From Paraphysomonas bandaiensis (lineage: Eukaryota > Chrysophyceae), in contig CBFFRP010000199.1 in the NCBI GenBank assembly GCA_965644295.1, positions 434,001 to 498,000 on the forward strand: a stretch of 64,000 bases of DNA, written 5' to 3'. How positions within the stretch are numbered: position 1 is the stretch's first letter; every line of letters begins with the position of its first letter. Shown here one piece after another: positions 1-10,907 of the stretch. Below the pieces are notes generated by a model, which was not told the DNA's origin, ran no database searches, and saw nothing but the letters and a program-made list of their open reading frames with translations. A program made the translations under genes and the position numbers.

Positions 1-1
1 C

Positions 2-1645
2 TACACACCCAGTGGCGAAGTGTTGCCGCGAACACTGACGTTTGAATGTGATGATGAATCGGTTGGTGGTGGAAAAAGAGGGGATGGTAGCAAGTGGCAT
101 AGACTGATTAAGCACAGAGACATATCTAATTTAAGCAAATATGTTATGGGATTAGAGACTTATCGGAACTACTACTTTCGATGCAGTTGTAGAAACGAAT
201 TCGGATGGAGCCCGTGGGGTGAATGGATTGGCCCTTTCACTCCGCAAGAGGGTGTGAGAGTAAGGCAGTTTGGTGATACATGGATTCGCCTAGGATGGGT
301 GGAACCTCGTCTCGGGCAGCACCGATCTGTAGACCAGTATGAAGTGCAGATGGCAATGCCTTCTGGTCCCATGACTTCTTCAGTTAGTGTGTACGAATCT
401 AAAGCCACTCGAAAAAATACGAAAGCTGCAAAGTTTGAATTCACAACTATAGAGACAGAGTGCCCCGAGTCTGAAATGGTAGTTCGAGACCTTAAACCTG
501 GAAAGAAGTATCAGTTCAGAGTTCGTCCAATGATTAGCGGGGAGTGGGTAGATTGGGATCTGTGTGTCGTCTCAGATGTAATCACAATGCCTTCAACAGC
601 GCCTGATGTACCCCGCAATTGCCGAATAATGAGGCGTATTGTGGATGCGGACGAAGAAAGTAAGCCTGCCTTTACTAAAGATGTTATCGCAGAAGATACA
701 CAGAGTAGCATGTCTGTACGTGAGGAGTCTGATACTAAAACTGAGGACGAAGATGATAGTGCCAGTGATGCATCGGGTCCTGCTTCTTCTGGGACTTGTA
801 ATGGTCAACAGGAAGGAAAATCTGACCAAGCATCCGCAGTATCGATGGAATCTGAGATTGAGGATATTCATGCATATTTGGCTGATCAAAATACGGAGCT
901 CGCTGTTACACATAACAGCATCGATATTGAATGGGTTAACGGAGTTCCGAATGGCTCTGCAATACAAGAGTGCGAAGTACAGTGTTGCAAAGTAAGAGAG
1001 TACATGGTGGATGACCTAGACAAGGCAAAGTTTGCAGCTGGCCGTGAGGAATCATTCGATGAAATCGTGTATGGTACCCATCAAGACAGAGCTCTGAATT
1101 GGGAGAACATTACTAAAAAGGGTATATTTTTGAGTGCGCAATCTTTCCGTGCGATGGGGTTAATATCTGGTGCCTCATATACCTTCCGCGTTCGACAGAG
1201 GAATGACGTTCATTGGTCATCCTATAGTAGAGCCACAAACCTAGTGACGACTCTAATCGCTTCTCCACCACTTGCTCCTGAAATTATAATGATTAGCTCT
1301 TCCCATGTGGTAGCACAATGGCGAACTCACCCAGATGCAACATTTGCGTTCAGTGCATTGCAATATGATGTCCGAATTGCCCGTTGGGAGTCCGAGGGAT
1401 CTTCCGCTGAAACAGTAGCACGGAATCCGCTGAAGGATGATAATGACTTAGCATGGAAAAAAGCCGACGTCCGGCAGTGCAAACATGAAAATAAAGGTTT
1501 AGATTTACATCATACCGACAGAGTAATAGTAGATGAACTTACTCCTATGACGTCATATGTCCTTAAAGTCAGGATTCTGACTGTTGCGGGGTGGACTACA
1601 TGGAGCGGGACCAGTATCCCGTTCCGGACTCTCAGTTTACCATAA
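2..1645 (+). CDS. Fibronectin type III repeat protein, 5' partial
   Basis: The frame is open from the left window edge to TAA at 1643-1645, so the true start lies outside the window; no ATG near the edge should be taken as the start. About 547 residues are visible. They hold three full and one truncated fibronectin-III-like units, each with the late Tyr-x-Phe-x-Val-Arg strand followed by a Trp-Ser/Thr-x-Trp-Ser type turn (for example FRVRQRNDVHWSSY and LKVRILTVAGWTTW). Between the second and third units is an acidic Ser/Asp/Glu-rich insert (about residues 215-290), probably disordered. I see no transmembrane segment in the visible part. FN3 proteins are usually adhesion, scaffold or ciliary proteins; the cellular role cannot be fixed here. 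No intron is needed in the visible part. Confidence 0.8.
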   Translation, partial: YTPSGEVLPRTLTFECDDESVGGGKRGDGSKWHRLIKHRDISNLSKYVMGLETYRNYYFRCSCRNEFGWSPWGEWIGPFTPQEGVRVRQFGDTWIRLGWVEPRLGQHRSVDQYEVQMAMPSGPMTSSVSVYESKATRKNTKAAKFEFTTIETECPESEMVVRDLKPGKKYQFRVRPMISGEWVDWDLCVVSDVITMPSTAPDVPRNCRIMRRIVDADEESKPAFTKDVIAEDTQSSMSVREESDTKTEDEDDSASDASGPASSGTCNGQQEGKSDQASAVSMESEIEDIHAYLADQNTELAVTHNSIDIEWVNGVPNGSAIQECEVQCCKVREYMVDDLDKAKFAAGREESFDEIVYGTHQDRALNWENITKKGIFLSAQSFRAMGLISGASYTFRVRQRNDVHWSSYSRATNLVTTLIASPPLAPEIIMISSSHVVAQWRTHPDATFAFSALQYDVRIARWESEGSSAETVARNPLKDDNDLAWKKADVRQCKHENKGLDLHHTDRVIVDELTPMTSYVLKVRILTVAGWTTWSGTSIPFRTLSLP

Positions 1646-1979
1646 GTTGTGTTGATACTATAATATTTATATTATAATCGCATTCCGATACGTGCTCGTT
1701 GATTGGACAGCAATATTTTTTTGGTACCTGGTAAAAATATGTTCAATTCATATGTTGACTTCTTTTACATATCCTAGTCGAGGCAGTTTTGCTTTACTAT
1801 TTTACCTAGTATGGACGTAGCTTGTGCAATACACAAGGTGTTATTATTCGTCAGGGCTGCGTATCAAGTAATTAATTCCAATTAATAGCAATAATTGAAA
1901 TTGGGACAGCAAATCATAATTGCAATTATAATTGACAACAGTTTGATTCAATTAATTTATAGTAGTATATGTCTGTTTA

Positions 1980-2105
1980 TTTATCAATAGGCGTTTAATA
2001 GTCAGAACCAGATTAGTAGCTAGATATTTACCATTATTTACTATCTAGTGCTAACTTTGATAACCTACTATTTAGCGCTACGAGAACTGCTTGTGCGACC
2101 ATTCT
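1980..2105 (+). repeat. Solo left terminal repeat of the TIR element family
   Basis: The segment contains CAATAGGCGTTTAATAGTCA, later CCTACTATTTAGCGC, then a CTGCTTGTGCG block. The same order occurs at 7862-7975, 51600-51735 and 53335-53400. Its reverse complement forms the right ends at 18095-18222 and 53905-54045. I read it as a terminal inverted repeat left by a non-autonomous DNA element. Confidence 0.6.
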
Positions 2106-3374
2106 CGCTCTATTCATAGATGTGTATGTAGGGGACATTGTACAATGTACAATAATGTACAGCATGACAAGAGAAAGCAGTGATGTAAGATGTAAGTCTA
2201 CTACTACCACACTGGAACGCTTAAGTCTACACATACATTTGGAGCAATTTGCATCGGGGACTGCATTTTATGTGCCTCACTCACGGCAGGCACCAGAGGA
2301 AGCAGCAATATACCCTTTTGAGTTTGGCAATCTAGTGGCCTTCCCTTAGGCGTTGTGCCAATTGGCTCGGAGGTATGTGGATGAAGGGAATGCAAGAGGT
2401 TTAGATCTACTGCCTTTTAGCCAGTAGAATAGAACGCATACATGGAAGAAAAGGGATAGTTGGACACCAGTGGGATATACGAGGGTTCTCCGGTATGTTC
2501 TGCAACATGGAGTCGAGAGAAAGTGTGATGGTACAAGAGAGGCAATATTTGATGGAGGAGTGTGGGACTGCGCAACAGAACAAGGGTCGCCAAGGTCGAG
2601 TATTCTGATAGATCTATGCACGAGAGATGAGCTTGATTGTGAGGAGAGACTTGGACGTGCTCTTGGTGACTGAGAGTGCAAGGGGGTGCAGGCTGGGGCA
2701 TAGGATGTGTGTGGAATAAAGGTGATGGCAAGAATTGATTGATAAGAAAAACGTTAGTTTGGCAAGATATAATTGGAGTGCGTATATTAGTTTGGCAAGA
2801 AGGTACACACTATATGTATCTCCAAAGTCGAAATAGTACCTGGTAAAGTGAGTAAATATAAATTCACCAGGTTTCATATCTAAGTATTGAGTTATTATTA
2901 TTTTACTGTAATTTGTATCTGAGAGGTTAAAGATAAAGAAAAAGTCGCAATTATAGTTATTAGCAGTATTTATTGCGTTACAAGTTGTGTTTTGTAATAA
3001 TATCATATTCGTATAGCTGCATTTGCCTCTCTTGAGATTGCAAACGCTCCACAACCGAATTTTGGATACATTGCATATACAAGCATATATATAGCTAACT
3101 TCACCACTACGACTTACAGTAGTATTAGTACCTATATGCTCGGAAATGACGCGGCAACAGCCACTGGGGGCACATTCCGATATCTTCATATAGTAGTTAG
3201 TTATTATTGTGCATATTATATTTAAGCCCTTTTTCCGACAATCATCAAATATTTCACCAGGTTTTGGTATTACCTCGACTTCTAGTTAAAGGTTTCAGTT
3301 ACTACATGATCATTAACAGATTGTGTTCAAATGTTTCAATTATGAAACTGAGAGACGGATTACACAATTTTTCT

Positions 3375-3760
3375 CCTCAACAAACTTGGACTCGCACCTT
3401 TTCGTGGTATTCTGGGGGATAAGTACTGGAGATATATTTCTCCGGGAAACTAACGTGAGCCGCATAAATAGTCAGCAGATAATTTTCTGTCCACTTATAG
3501 ACAAACGCTTGTGCGGTACAAGGAACACTTATATAAGTGTCACGTGTGTAGACGTCCTCGGGTCTTGACGAATAAATAGCTCTCACACTTTTACTTAAAA
3601 CTCAAAAATCCTGAAGTCAGTAGATGTCAGCTATATCAACATTTCTGTGATTGCTCACTGCGTTTGGTTTGAGAGATAGAGCAAGCAGAAGTGGTGGCTG
3701 CACCTTGGTGCTTGCGGTAACGCACAAGCAGCAATCGTAGCGTTAAATAGTAGGTCCATA
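3375..3760 (+). repeat. TIR element family, body copy A
   Basis: This copy runs from CCTCAACAAACTTGGACTCG, through TCGTGGTATTCTGGGGGATA, AACTAACGTGAGCCGCATAA and GTCAGCAGATAATTTTCTG, to GCACAAGCAGC and GTTAAATAGTAGGT. The same ordered blocks recur at 17758-18222 (+), 52672-52999 (-) and 53530-53930 (+). The right terminal repeat is truncated soon after 3760. No coding capacity is shared between the copies. Confidence 0.7.
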
Positions 3761-4089
3761 CTACTATTTCCTTTGTAACTACACTCACCTGTTATACATA
3801 CGAGTTGATTTCACATTTCAATGCACACTATTAACTCACTTCAATTGCAAAATATATATCATATATCGTATCATACAACAGAACTCGACAAAGGAAACAG
3901 TTGCTTTCTAGTCGAAAATATGGTCCCTGTTAATTGAATTGTTTACTATACTCGGACAAATAAAATTGTGGTACACACACAATGATACACTACCCAAAAT
4001 ATCACCTCGTTCAATCCTTTGAAACCGCTATTATATGTACAATCACCACTACTTCCAATATCAATACTTCAGTAAAATCAAATGCGTAC

Positions 4090-6342
4090 TCATTCAGATT
4101 TCAAAATATACCATCCCGGGAGACTAGTATACGCAGAAGTGTTGTGTATAGAAATATCTACATATTCAAAGTACGTCGCGAAAACAGCACTATCAATCTC
4201 ATATGCAGATGTTTCTACTGCTGTGGCTATTTCAGTAAGTATCATCGCTTCGGCAAGAGCAATGCTATTGCTATTATCTCTATTTCTAATCATGTCGGGT
4301 AGATATCGGGAGCCCATGATCAATCCACCGTACCGAACCGCTTGAATCCAGAGACGAATTTCCGACATGTATTCATCGGCAACAGAAAAAAAATCGACGT
4401 AGACAAAGCTCAGAAAGTTGCGTCGATAGAACTCTTCGCCCTTTGCAAACGAGAAGACCGATGTCATACTGGTGAGTGTTACAACACATCCTGCTAGACC
4501 CGGGCCTCGGGACAATCTACTGGTCCTATTACATATACTAGAAAAGTGTTGCACTAAGTCATTTCGAGCTAAAAGTTGTGTTGACTCGGAAGCAGATCTC
4601 AACCCGGGGGCGCTTTTGACTACTATTACTAAGATCGCACCGCCAAACATTTCTCCTTCGCTAACTGGCACACCCCACGAGGAAATCAACCTCTCCACAG
4701 TTCGTACACCCTGGCTGGTGTCACAGCAGAGAGCTACTCCGAAGTCTCTCTGTCGCCGGGTATTCAGATAATCTGCTAAATAAGCCTGTGCTGGAAGAGA
4801 AAGCGGTGCCCCTCCAGACATCAAGCTCACACCAAAACGCTTTCGTCCAATAAGGAAGGATTGCGATAATAGAAGTAGTTCTATAGTATGAACTCTGTCA
4901 TAGGCAGTAGACACCTGACCTGTTTCGTCCAGAAATTCCTCGTCTGTCTTAACATAAACCTCTAACAATACAGAAATAGAGGCTGTTTCTCCGGGGGCAT
5001 CGAATATCACTTTCTCCTGTCGAAAACAATGCCCATCATCACTTATGGTGTTACTGGTCGTAGAGTTTATCTGTGACAGAGCGCGCTGCCAGAGAACATC
5101 TCCTGAATGTTTCAAACGCACGCGCAGAGCCGCTTTATCACAAGAGCATTCATCTAATCCCATCTCTGTTTTCGGGCAACATGAGAGGTGTACAGGAAAA
5201 GAGATCTGGTTTAAAGAATAAAACAAACGAATACCATTGGTCGGCCACCGGATCTTCACTGGGTCGTCACACATACTGGGGTATATCTTAGTATCGATAG
5301 TTGGTGGTGTGAAGTAGGGTGATACTGCTGCCTGCTTTCCTGCTAGAACAAAGCATGGATACACCGGGAGCAGCTGCTCTACTACATGGGATACTATGCG
5401 TGAATCAGAGGGAATGACGTCGTCATTAGCATACATGCACGTACATCCCGTAGGGGACACGGAGATGGGAACAGTGTAACAGTTAAGAGATGTGTTTGCA
5501 ATGAAATGAGCAATAACCGGATCAGCCGCTAGTGATAGATGTATGATATCAGTCTCTAAGAAAGCCATATAATTCAAGGAGTTATTTACAGGCGTCACTT
5601 CCAGACCGGCCTTGTTAACAGTGGCAACAAAATATAGCGAATCCAAAAATCTATCCCAATTGTACCAGCTGAGTTGCTTCACAGTGTCTGGGAGATATAG
5701 ATGGTCTAAAAAAGATCGCAGAGCTAACTTTCCAAATAAAAGCATTCCTGTATTGCACACACCATGAGGGGCAATCGAATGGTCACCAGCAAGTTGGAAT
5801 GGAAATAGTTCTGGGTTCCAAAACAAACTGCTGCCATTTAATCTCGGATAACGAATCATATAATTATAGAGCTCTGGAACACAATACACACCACTCAGTG
5901 ATATTGAGGGCAGAGCCACTAAAGGATTAGAAAATATAACAGTGTCTGCATCGAGCCACAAAAAGTAATCATAGTTGGTAGCATCAAACTTAAAGAAAGC
6001 CGAAAACTTATTCATTGTTCTCGGGAAGGGGGGATTGACTTGACGAATAAAGTCCACAATGACACCCAGTGCATAATAGTCTTCTAGTAAGTTGTCGTCT
6101 GCGAAGGCAGTGTTTGGATCAGTTACGATACATGCGAGCAGAGTGGCTTCATTGAGATCCTCTCCAAACAATCGAATGGAACGAAAGAGAGTCTTTGAGT
6201 CTGCTACTATTCTCCCGTTAGAAGTATCGACAACAGTGGCTATGATTATCTTGGAGGGGTCGATGTCTGCAGGCTCCCCTGTACATAAGAGACTGTAGAG
6301 GACAACAACTAACAACAATGAGACTGATGCTGATACACACAT
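4090..6342 (-). CDS. Glycosyltransferase (GT8-like) fused to a methyltransferase-like C-terminal domain
   Basis: This is a 750-residue intronless ORF. I take the first ATG at 6342, because the longer reading begins on a TTG codon. Residues 1-22 form a hydrophobic signal peptide or type II anchor, so the product should be Golgi/ER luminal. The N-terminal half resembles nucleotide-sugar glycosyltransferases of the GT8/GT-A type, with FLWLDADTVIF carrying a DxD-like pair (D131, D133) after an aromatic-rich strand. The C-terminal roughly 200 residues carry FVYVDFFSVADEYMSEIRLW, then YGGLIMGSRYLPD, and end in LPGWYILK. This is the pattern of Methyltransf_24-type proteins (IDG-H-Y, then PGG-x-GHDY, then PSWYI-K). 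The glycine-rich SAM loop is not obvious, so catalysis by the second half is uncertain. The substrate is unknown. The gene is divergent from the DsbA-like gene across about 450 bp. Confidence 0.7.
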   Translation of the reverse strand: MCVSASVSLLLVVVLYSLLCTGEPADIDPSKIIIATVVDTSNGRIVADSKTLFRSIRLFGEDLNEATLLACIVTDPNTAFADDNLLEDYYALGVIVDFIRQVNPPFPRTMNKFSAFFKFDATNYDYFLWLDADTVIFSNPLVALPSISLSGVYCVPELYNYMIRYPRLNGSSLFWNPELFPFQLAGDHSIAPHGVCNTGMLLFGKLALRSFLDHLYLPDTVKQLSWYNWDRFLDSLYFVATVNKAGLEVTPVNNSLNYMAFLETDIIHLSLAADPVIAHFIANTSLNCYTVPISVSPTGCTCMYANDDVIPSDSRIVSHVVEQLLPVYPCFVLAGKQAAVSPYFTPPTIDTKIYPSMCDDPVKIRWPTNGIRLFYSLNQISFPVHLSCCPKTEMGLDECSCDKAALRVRLKHSGDVLWQRALSQINSTTSNTISDDGHCFRQEKVIFDAPGETASISVLLEVYVKTDEEFLDETGQVSTAYDRVHTIELLLLSQSFLIGRKRFGVSLMSGGAPLSLPAQAYLADYLNTRRQRDFGVALCCDTSQGVRTVERLISSWGVPVSEGEMFGGAILVIVVKSAPGLRSASESTQLLARNDLVQHFSSICNRTSRLSRGPGLAGCVVTLTSMTSVFSFAKGEEFYRRNFLSFVYVDFFSVADEYMSEIRLWIQAVRYGGLIMGSRYLPDMIRNRDNSNSIALAEAMILTEIATAVETSAYEIDSAVFATYFEYVDISIHNTSAYTSLPGWYILKSE

Positions 6343-6794
6343 CACTAGAGACTCATATCTGATGGAGGGACAGGGACACGGGCAAGGGTAGGGGCTGCGA
6401 GGAGTCAACAGATGATGCTGACAGAAAGATCACACACTCATGTCCATCATCGTGTATACCGTGAGGGCGTATAGGCGTTTAGGCGTATGCCGCTCTGTGG
6501 ATGTGTGGATGTAGGTACAGCACCAGCAGCAGTATACCACAGCTATACACAGCAGCTCTCAATACACAGTATGTAGAACAGAGCCTATACCTGTATACCT
6601 TTAGTAATACGCTTTTATATAGCCACGGTATTAACCAGTAAGACGATTTGGATAGGGCAGGAAGGTATATTATTGGCTAATTCTCGCTAGGCAATATGTA
6701 TAGGCAGTAGTGTATTGTTACTCACACATCAACTCCTTTGAAGGGGGTAACAGTTGAAAGTCTATTAATCAAACTGATAATCAAAACATCTGGT
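6343..6794. promoter_or_regulatory. Divergent intergenic region between the GT8 fusion and DsbA-like genes
   Basis: About 450 bp separates two divergent start codons, so both 5' UTRs and promoters should lie here. I see no clear TATA box or conserved motif. Confidence 0.4.
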
Positions 6795-7436
6795 ATGACA
6801 AAGCGACTAAATGTTCCTTTTTTCTTTGATTTCAAGAGCCCCTTCTCTTACCTCGCTAAAGACAGCGTCTACAGACTACAGCGCCAGTATAATATCAGTG
6901 TCGAGTTTCTACCATATGATTTTAGTCGTCGCCAGCCAGAAATATTTCAACCAAGTATGAGGAATGATGTTGCATGGGCAAAAATACGTTACTTTTACAA
7001 GGATGTTCGAAGGTTTGCGAACGAAAGATCGCCGCCCGTTATAATTAAAGGGCCCCTCAAACTGTTTGATTCCACGTGCGCCAATGTTGGTGGATTATAC
7101 TGCAGAGATAGGTCACAAGATATGTTCAAAGCATATGTAGACTATGTTTTCGAAAAGTTTTTTTTGCGTGAACTAGATATTGAAGATGAGAATGTCATGT
7201 GTAACGTTATAGATACAGTTGCGGATCATTGCAACGTTTCGAATGCTGGCAGACAAAGTTTTTTGGAATATTTACACGGCCAGGGTCCGCAAGATATTCT
7301 GGAAATTGAAAAAAGAGCGGATAGCATGGATGTTTTTGGTGTTCCTACTATTTTCGTTGAACAAGAGATGTACTTTGGTAATGATCGTATGCACTTTGTG
7401 GAAAAACATTTGAAAGAACTGGGCCTTCAGAAGTAA
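6795..7436 (+). CDS. DsbA-fold 2-hydroxychromene-2-carboxylate isomerase / kappa-GST-like protein
   Basis: This is a 213-residue intronless ORF beginning at the first ATG. The N-terminal VPFFFDFKSPFSYLA is the characteristic first strand and active-site turn of the HCCA isomerase/GST-kappa branch of the thioredoxin fold: D-x-x-S-P-x-S-Y-L, where a serine replaces the CxxC cysteine. A helical insertion follows, then the cis-proline element FGVPTIFV near residue 190 and a final helix. Family members use glutathione in isomerisation or conjugation, often in mitochondria or peroxisomes. No clear targeting peptide is seen here. Length matches the family (about 200-220 residues). The substrate cannot be predicted. 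Confidence 0.85.
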   Translation: MTKRLNVPFFFDFKSPFSYLAKDSVYRLQRQYNISVEFLPYDFSRRQPEIFQPSMRNDVAWAKIRYFYKDVRRFANERSPPVIIKGPLKLFDSTCANVGGLYCRDRSQDMFKAYVDYVFEKFFLRELDIEDENVMCNVIDTVADHCNVSNAGRQSFLEYLHGQGPQDILEIEKRADSMDVFGVPTIFVEQEMYFGNDRMHFVEKHLKELGLQK

Positions 7437-7787
7437 AATACGGACATTTATGAAATTTCTTGAAGAGTAAATCCTTTTATTCATAATTATGCGTTGTATG
7501 TATCTTATTTTGCAGTTTTTTTACCTTTTGAATACTGTCAATTGCAAAACAGGCAGACGGAAGGCACATTCTATTTATGTAAACACACTAAATATCGCTG
7601 TTAGGACATAAAAAATATTTTATTGTGCAAGCTAATAGAAGATATTATGACACATATTATGCGCTAATACTGAGTGATATATTGCAAAATATGCCGTACT
7701 AATCACCAGATATCTAAATAATTTTAATATCATCAATAACACAATTCGTAGTATTCATGGATGCTGTACTAAGCAACAATGTTCATT

Positions 7788-8061
7788 AGCCAATTTTTAG
7801 AATTTAATTGACAGACTGCCTCAGTAGACATAAAAAAGATCTGCATATTATGACATTGTAATGAATGTCTTATTATTAGCAATAGGTTAGTAAGTGTCAG
7901 AACTAGTGTTACAAAACAGTTTTGCTTAACTCTGATATCCTACTATTTTGCGCTTCTGTGCTTTCAGCCACTTTTGCACTGCTTAACTCTAACAAATGCA
8001 GATTTAAGCCAATTTTTAGAATTTAATTGAAAGATTGGTTCAGTAGTCATAAAAAAGATCT
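7788..8061 (+). repeat. Pair of about 55-bp direct repeats
   Basis: AGCCAATTTTTAGAATTTAA starts at 7788 and again at 8007. Each copy runs to AAAAAAGATCT (7842 and 8061). The copies differ at about ten positions. They flank the TIR-family end at 7862-7975. Confidence 0.75.
7862..7975 (+). repeat. Solo left terminal repeat of the TIR element family
   Basis: The order is GAATGTCTTATTATTAGCAA, then GTCAGAACTAGTGT, then CTCTGATATCCTACTATTTT. These match, in order, the left ends at 51600 and 53335 and the inverted right end near 18222. No element body follows. Confidence 0.65.
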
Positions 8062-8611
8062 TGATGTAAATGTAATTATGTATCATCTCAGTTCTCAGCT
8101 ATTAGAATTGTGGCCGCACATCATTGATCATAAATAATAGATAGTAGATCTATGATGGATATAACCAGAGTCAATACGTCAATACACTGCCATAACACGC
8201 ATTTATGATTGCTTGGCGACTATTGCTCTATACGTTGCTCGCACTGTCAGAACAAGCTGAATATTTCTAGAATCACGTAATACAAATATATATTTAGATA
8301 TTTAGTGGTGGTAGTAAACAGACCGCTATTATATGTAATATGTGAACAAACGATACGCGCAAGTGGTAGCATTTGGAAAACTTTATATTGATGTCCTCCT
8401 ACTTAGTACTGCTACTACGTTGTACATATAATGTATAAAATACCTCTTTATTTCTACTTTTGGAGAGCATATGCCCAACATAATGCCGCTAAAAAATAAT
8501 GTGCACCCAGGCGACAGCAATAAATCTCGACAGAGCATATATGATACCATAGAATATTAATGAAAACAGTGGCTGAATTAATTATAGGAGAGCGTCACAT
8601 CTAAAAACAAG

Positions 8612-9171
8612 TTATGCCTCTCCGAGGGCAACCTGACGAGCGACCTGGTCAAGAGCTCTCTGTCCGACTGAAGTAATCTTACGTCCACCCTTTCCGCACT
8701 TCTCGGTAATCTTAAGTTCGTCGAGCATAAGAATAGCGTTTCTGATAACTGCGCCAGAGGCATCCTGGTGGATCTTAGGAAGAGTTCCTCTCCTACAAAA
8801 CATATGACTAATTATATCGAGTCCAACCAAACAAGCGAATTCACGAACCTGTAAGCACCACCAAATCTCTTTTTAAGAGCTCCAACTCCAGTACCCTGTC
8901 TCAAGTAGATCTTGCGGGCAACAGCAGCTGATACAGGGAGTCCATAATTAGATGATATTTATGGCGATGTAGTTTAAATCATACCGGTTCTGATAAAGTA
9001 CCAATCGGGGTCATAAGGAGCAAGCTCCTTATGAACACCAGTCTTGACGGTATCAGCCCACTTGGGAACAAGGAACTTATCGTTATTCTTCAAGACCTGC
9101 GCGTATGCAGCAATGAAGGCTGCGGCAGGCACATCTCTCACAGTGACGGTTCCAACAACTGTTTCAGCCAT
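8612..9171 (-). CDS. RPS19: 40S ribosomal protein S19 (eS19)
   Basis: Three exons (9171-8985, 8927-8849, 8792-8612) join in frame to 148 residues, the normal eS19 length. Recognisable family segments are VPKWADTVKTGVHKELAP, DPDWYFIRTAAVARKIYLRQ, GTGVGALKKRFGG and GRKITSVGQRALDQVARQVA. eS19 is a small-subunit head protein needed for 18S rRNA 3' maturation. Introns are 57 and 56 nt with GT-AG ends; the second has a GTTCGT donor, weaker than most here. Both interrupt conserved sequence, and splicing restores it (Thr-Ala-Ala and Tyr-Arg-Arg-Gly). The ATG at 9171 gives the usual short N-terminus before the conserved Val-Arg-Asp-Val. Confidence 0.95.
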
Positions 9172-10907
9172 CTACACAATTTAAAAAATGAATCGAATGG
9201 AGAGATGATAATTCTCTTTTCAGGTAGCCTTACCTTTACACTAATTGTAATTAATTAATTGCCACAGTACTATTAATCCAGGGGGGTCCATATATACTCC
9301 TTCACAACACTCCCACTCCTCTCACATCAATTCCACACACCTTTGGTTTAAACTAAATCTTGAACAGTTTTCAGTTTTGTTGATTTCGAATAACCACAAC
9401 AATCAATACAGTAGGGTAAAAGATTGTATACGCCTGTATACCGTTGTATAACTTTCTTGTCTACGTCAGGCAGTATCTTCACCACTTGGGTGTGAAGTAT
9501 CTATCACGTTATGGTGTTGCTGGTCAGGTGTATCATTGCTGCAGGAGATGGCTATGGGCGGGTTACACTTATAGGTCGTTTAAACAATCACTGAATTAGA
9601 GTTTGGTAAATAAGAAAATTATCCTAGCTCTACGTATTAATAGTCTTAGTAATGTAATAGTCATGGAATACAGCGATACCCTAGAATCGTGTAAACTTGT
9701 TTGTTATTGATTGTATCAATAATATGATCTTGTGAAGCTACACAGGATTAGGGGGGTACTTGAATTCTACGAACCTTGATCCTCAATGCCATGGTTACTT
9801 GTACGCTCTGTAGCACGTTCAGCATTTATCAAATCTAGTACCCATTAGCACGATTCATGGCTTGTACTGCATTACTTTTACTTTGCAAAAGTTTTAACCA
9901 TACAATGGCAGTATTATGTTTACATGCTGACTCTAAAGCAACGTCACGCCTTAACGCTGCTTAGCTATTGATAGCTAACACTCTAATAGCTATTGATCTA
10001 TTATCTAAAACTACCCTACTCATATCCCCTTTCTAAATCATTCAAGTCCCACTAGTCTCCATTAAGTTAGTGCATCCCAAAATCGTCACATACGTTCTGC
10101 TTTCCTGAAGCCTAAACAGTGTGGTGAATATATTCATCATGATGCCAGTAGCTCCTTACATATTAGAATATGGATCTTATTCTAGTATATTCAGTATGTC
10201 ACTTCAAGACAATGTACGAGAATACAGTGAAATATAGTGATGTACAAATGCTGTGATGATATTGAGAAACTGAAATAGTTTCTTTCAAGATATGTTCAGT
10301 AACGAGAGGTTCGCATATGTAGGATATTATGCAGGGATTATAATGAGTTAGTGTTGGTTATCACAACTTCGTGTAAACGATAATAATAAATCTATCTAGT
10401 CTTACGACAAATTCTTTCTGTGATCTAGCTTAAAATGAGCGATTCTCAATATGGCAGCGAGTGATATTACAGGTACCATCAAATAACGACGCTGCCAAAT
10501 TTCAAAAAGTACAAACAAAATTGCATGTGGGTAAATGCCTTATTGCATCTACTGGGTATATCAAAATACTTGGTTATTATATGGAAGATAGTACTTGATT
10601 GTATATGGTATCATTTTGCTTATCATTAGTTCTGTGTTCTTGTAAAGTGATATTATTTTTATTTTTATTGTAGAAACGATTTACAACTCACAATCTAATA
10701 TACCCTGAAATAAAATGATATATTTATATGTTCATAACCTAAACCACTTCTTCAATATTACTTTGTGCTATATTTCTACGCCAAAGTCATAATAAAACCA
10801 TGTCTAGTATACCTGAAGAGTGAAAAATAAGAAAACGATAATAGAAGTTACAATGAGAGAACATACATGACGAGAACATCATCGTGAAAATCATAAACAA
10901 AATCTAG
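9172..10907. other. Intergenic region, nothing recognised
   Basis: About 1.7 kb upstream of rps19 and downstream of the shugoshin-like gene. It is AT-rich with no long ORF, and I find no tRNA-like B box and no match to the repeats found elsewhere in the window. The rps19 promoter should lie within the first few hundred bases. Confidence 0.5.

Larger units (their letters stand above)
1646..4089. other. Repeat-bearing intergenic region
   Basis: This spacer is AT-rich. It contains an AATT-rich palindromic patch (about 1865-1950), a solo left end of the TIR element family (about 1980-2105) and one copy of the element body (3375-3760). A 191-codon minus-strand ORF (2614-3189) has no recognisable domain and biased AT-driven composition; I do not call it a gene. 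Confidence 0.6.
7437..8611. other. AT-rich intergenic region with repeats
   Basis: The spacer lies between convergent genes (DsbA-like + and rps19 -). It holds a pair of 55-bp direct repeats and a solo left terminal repeat of the TIR family. No coding signal is seen. Confidence 0.5.

Noticed and set aside
2614-3189. A 191-codon minus-strand ORF starting with ATG
   Set aside because: Composition is AT-driven with no domain or repeat relation to a transposon protein. I judge it a chance ORF in an AT-rich spacer.
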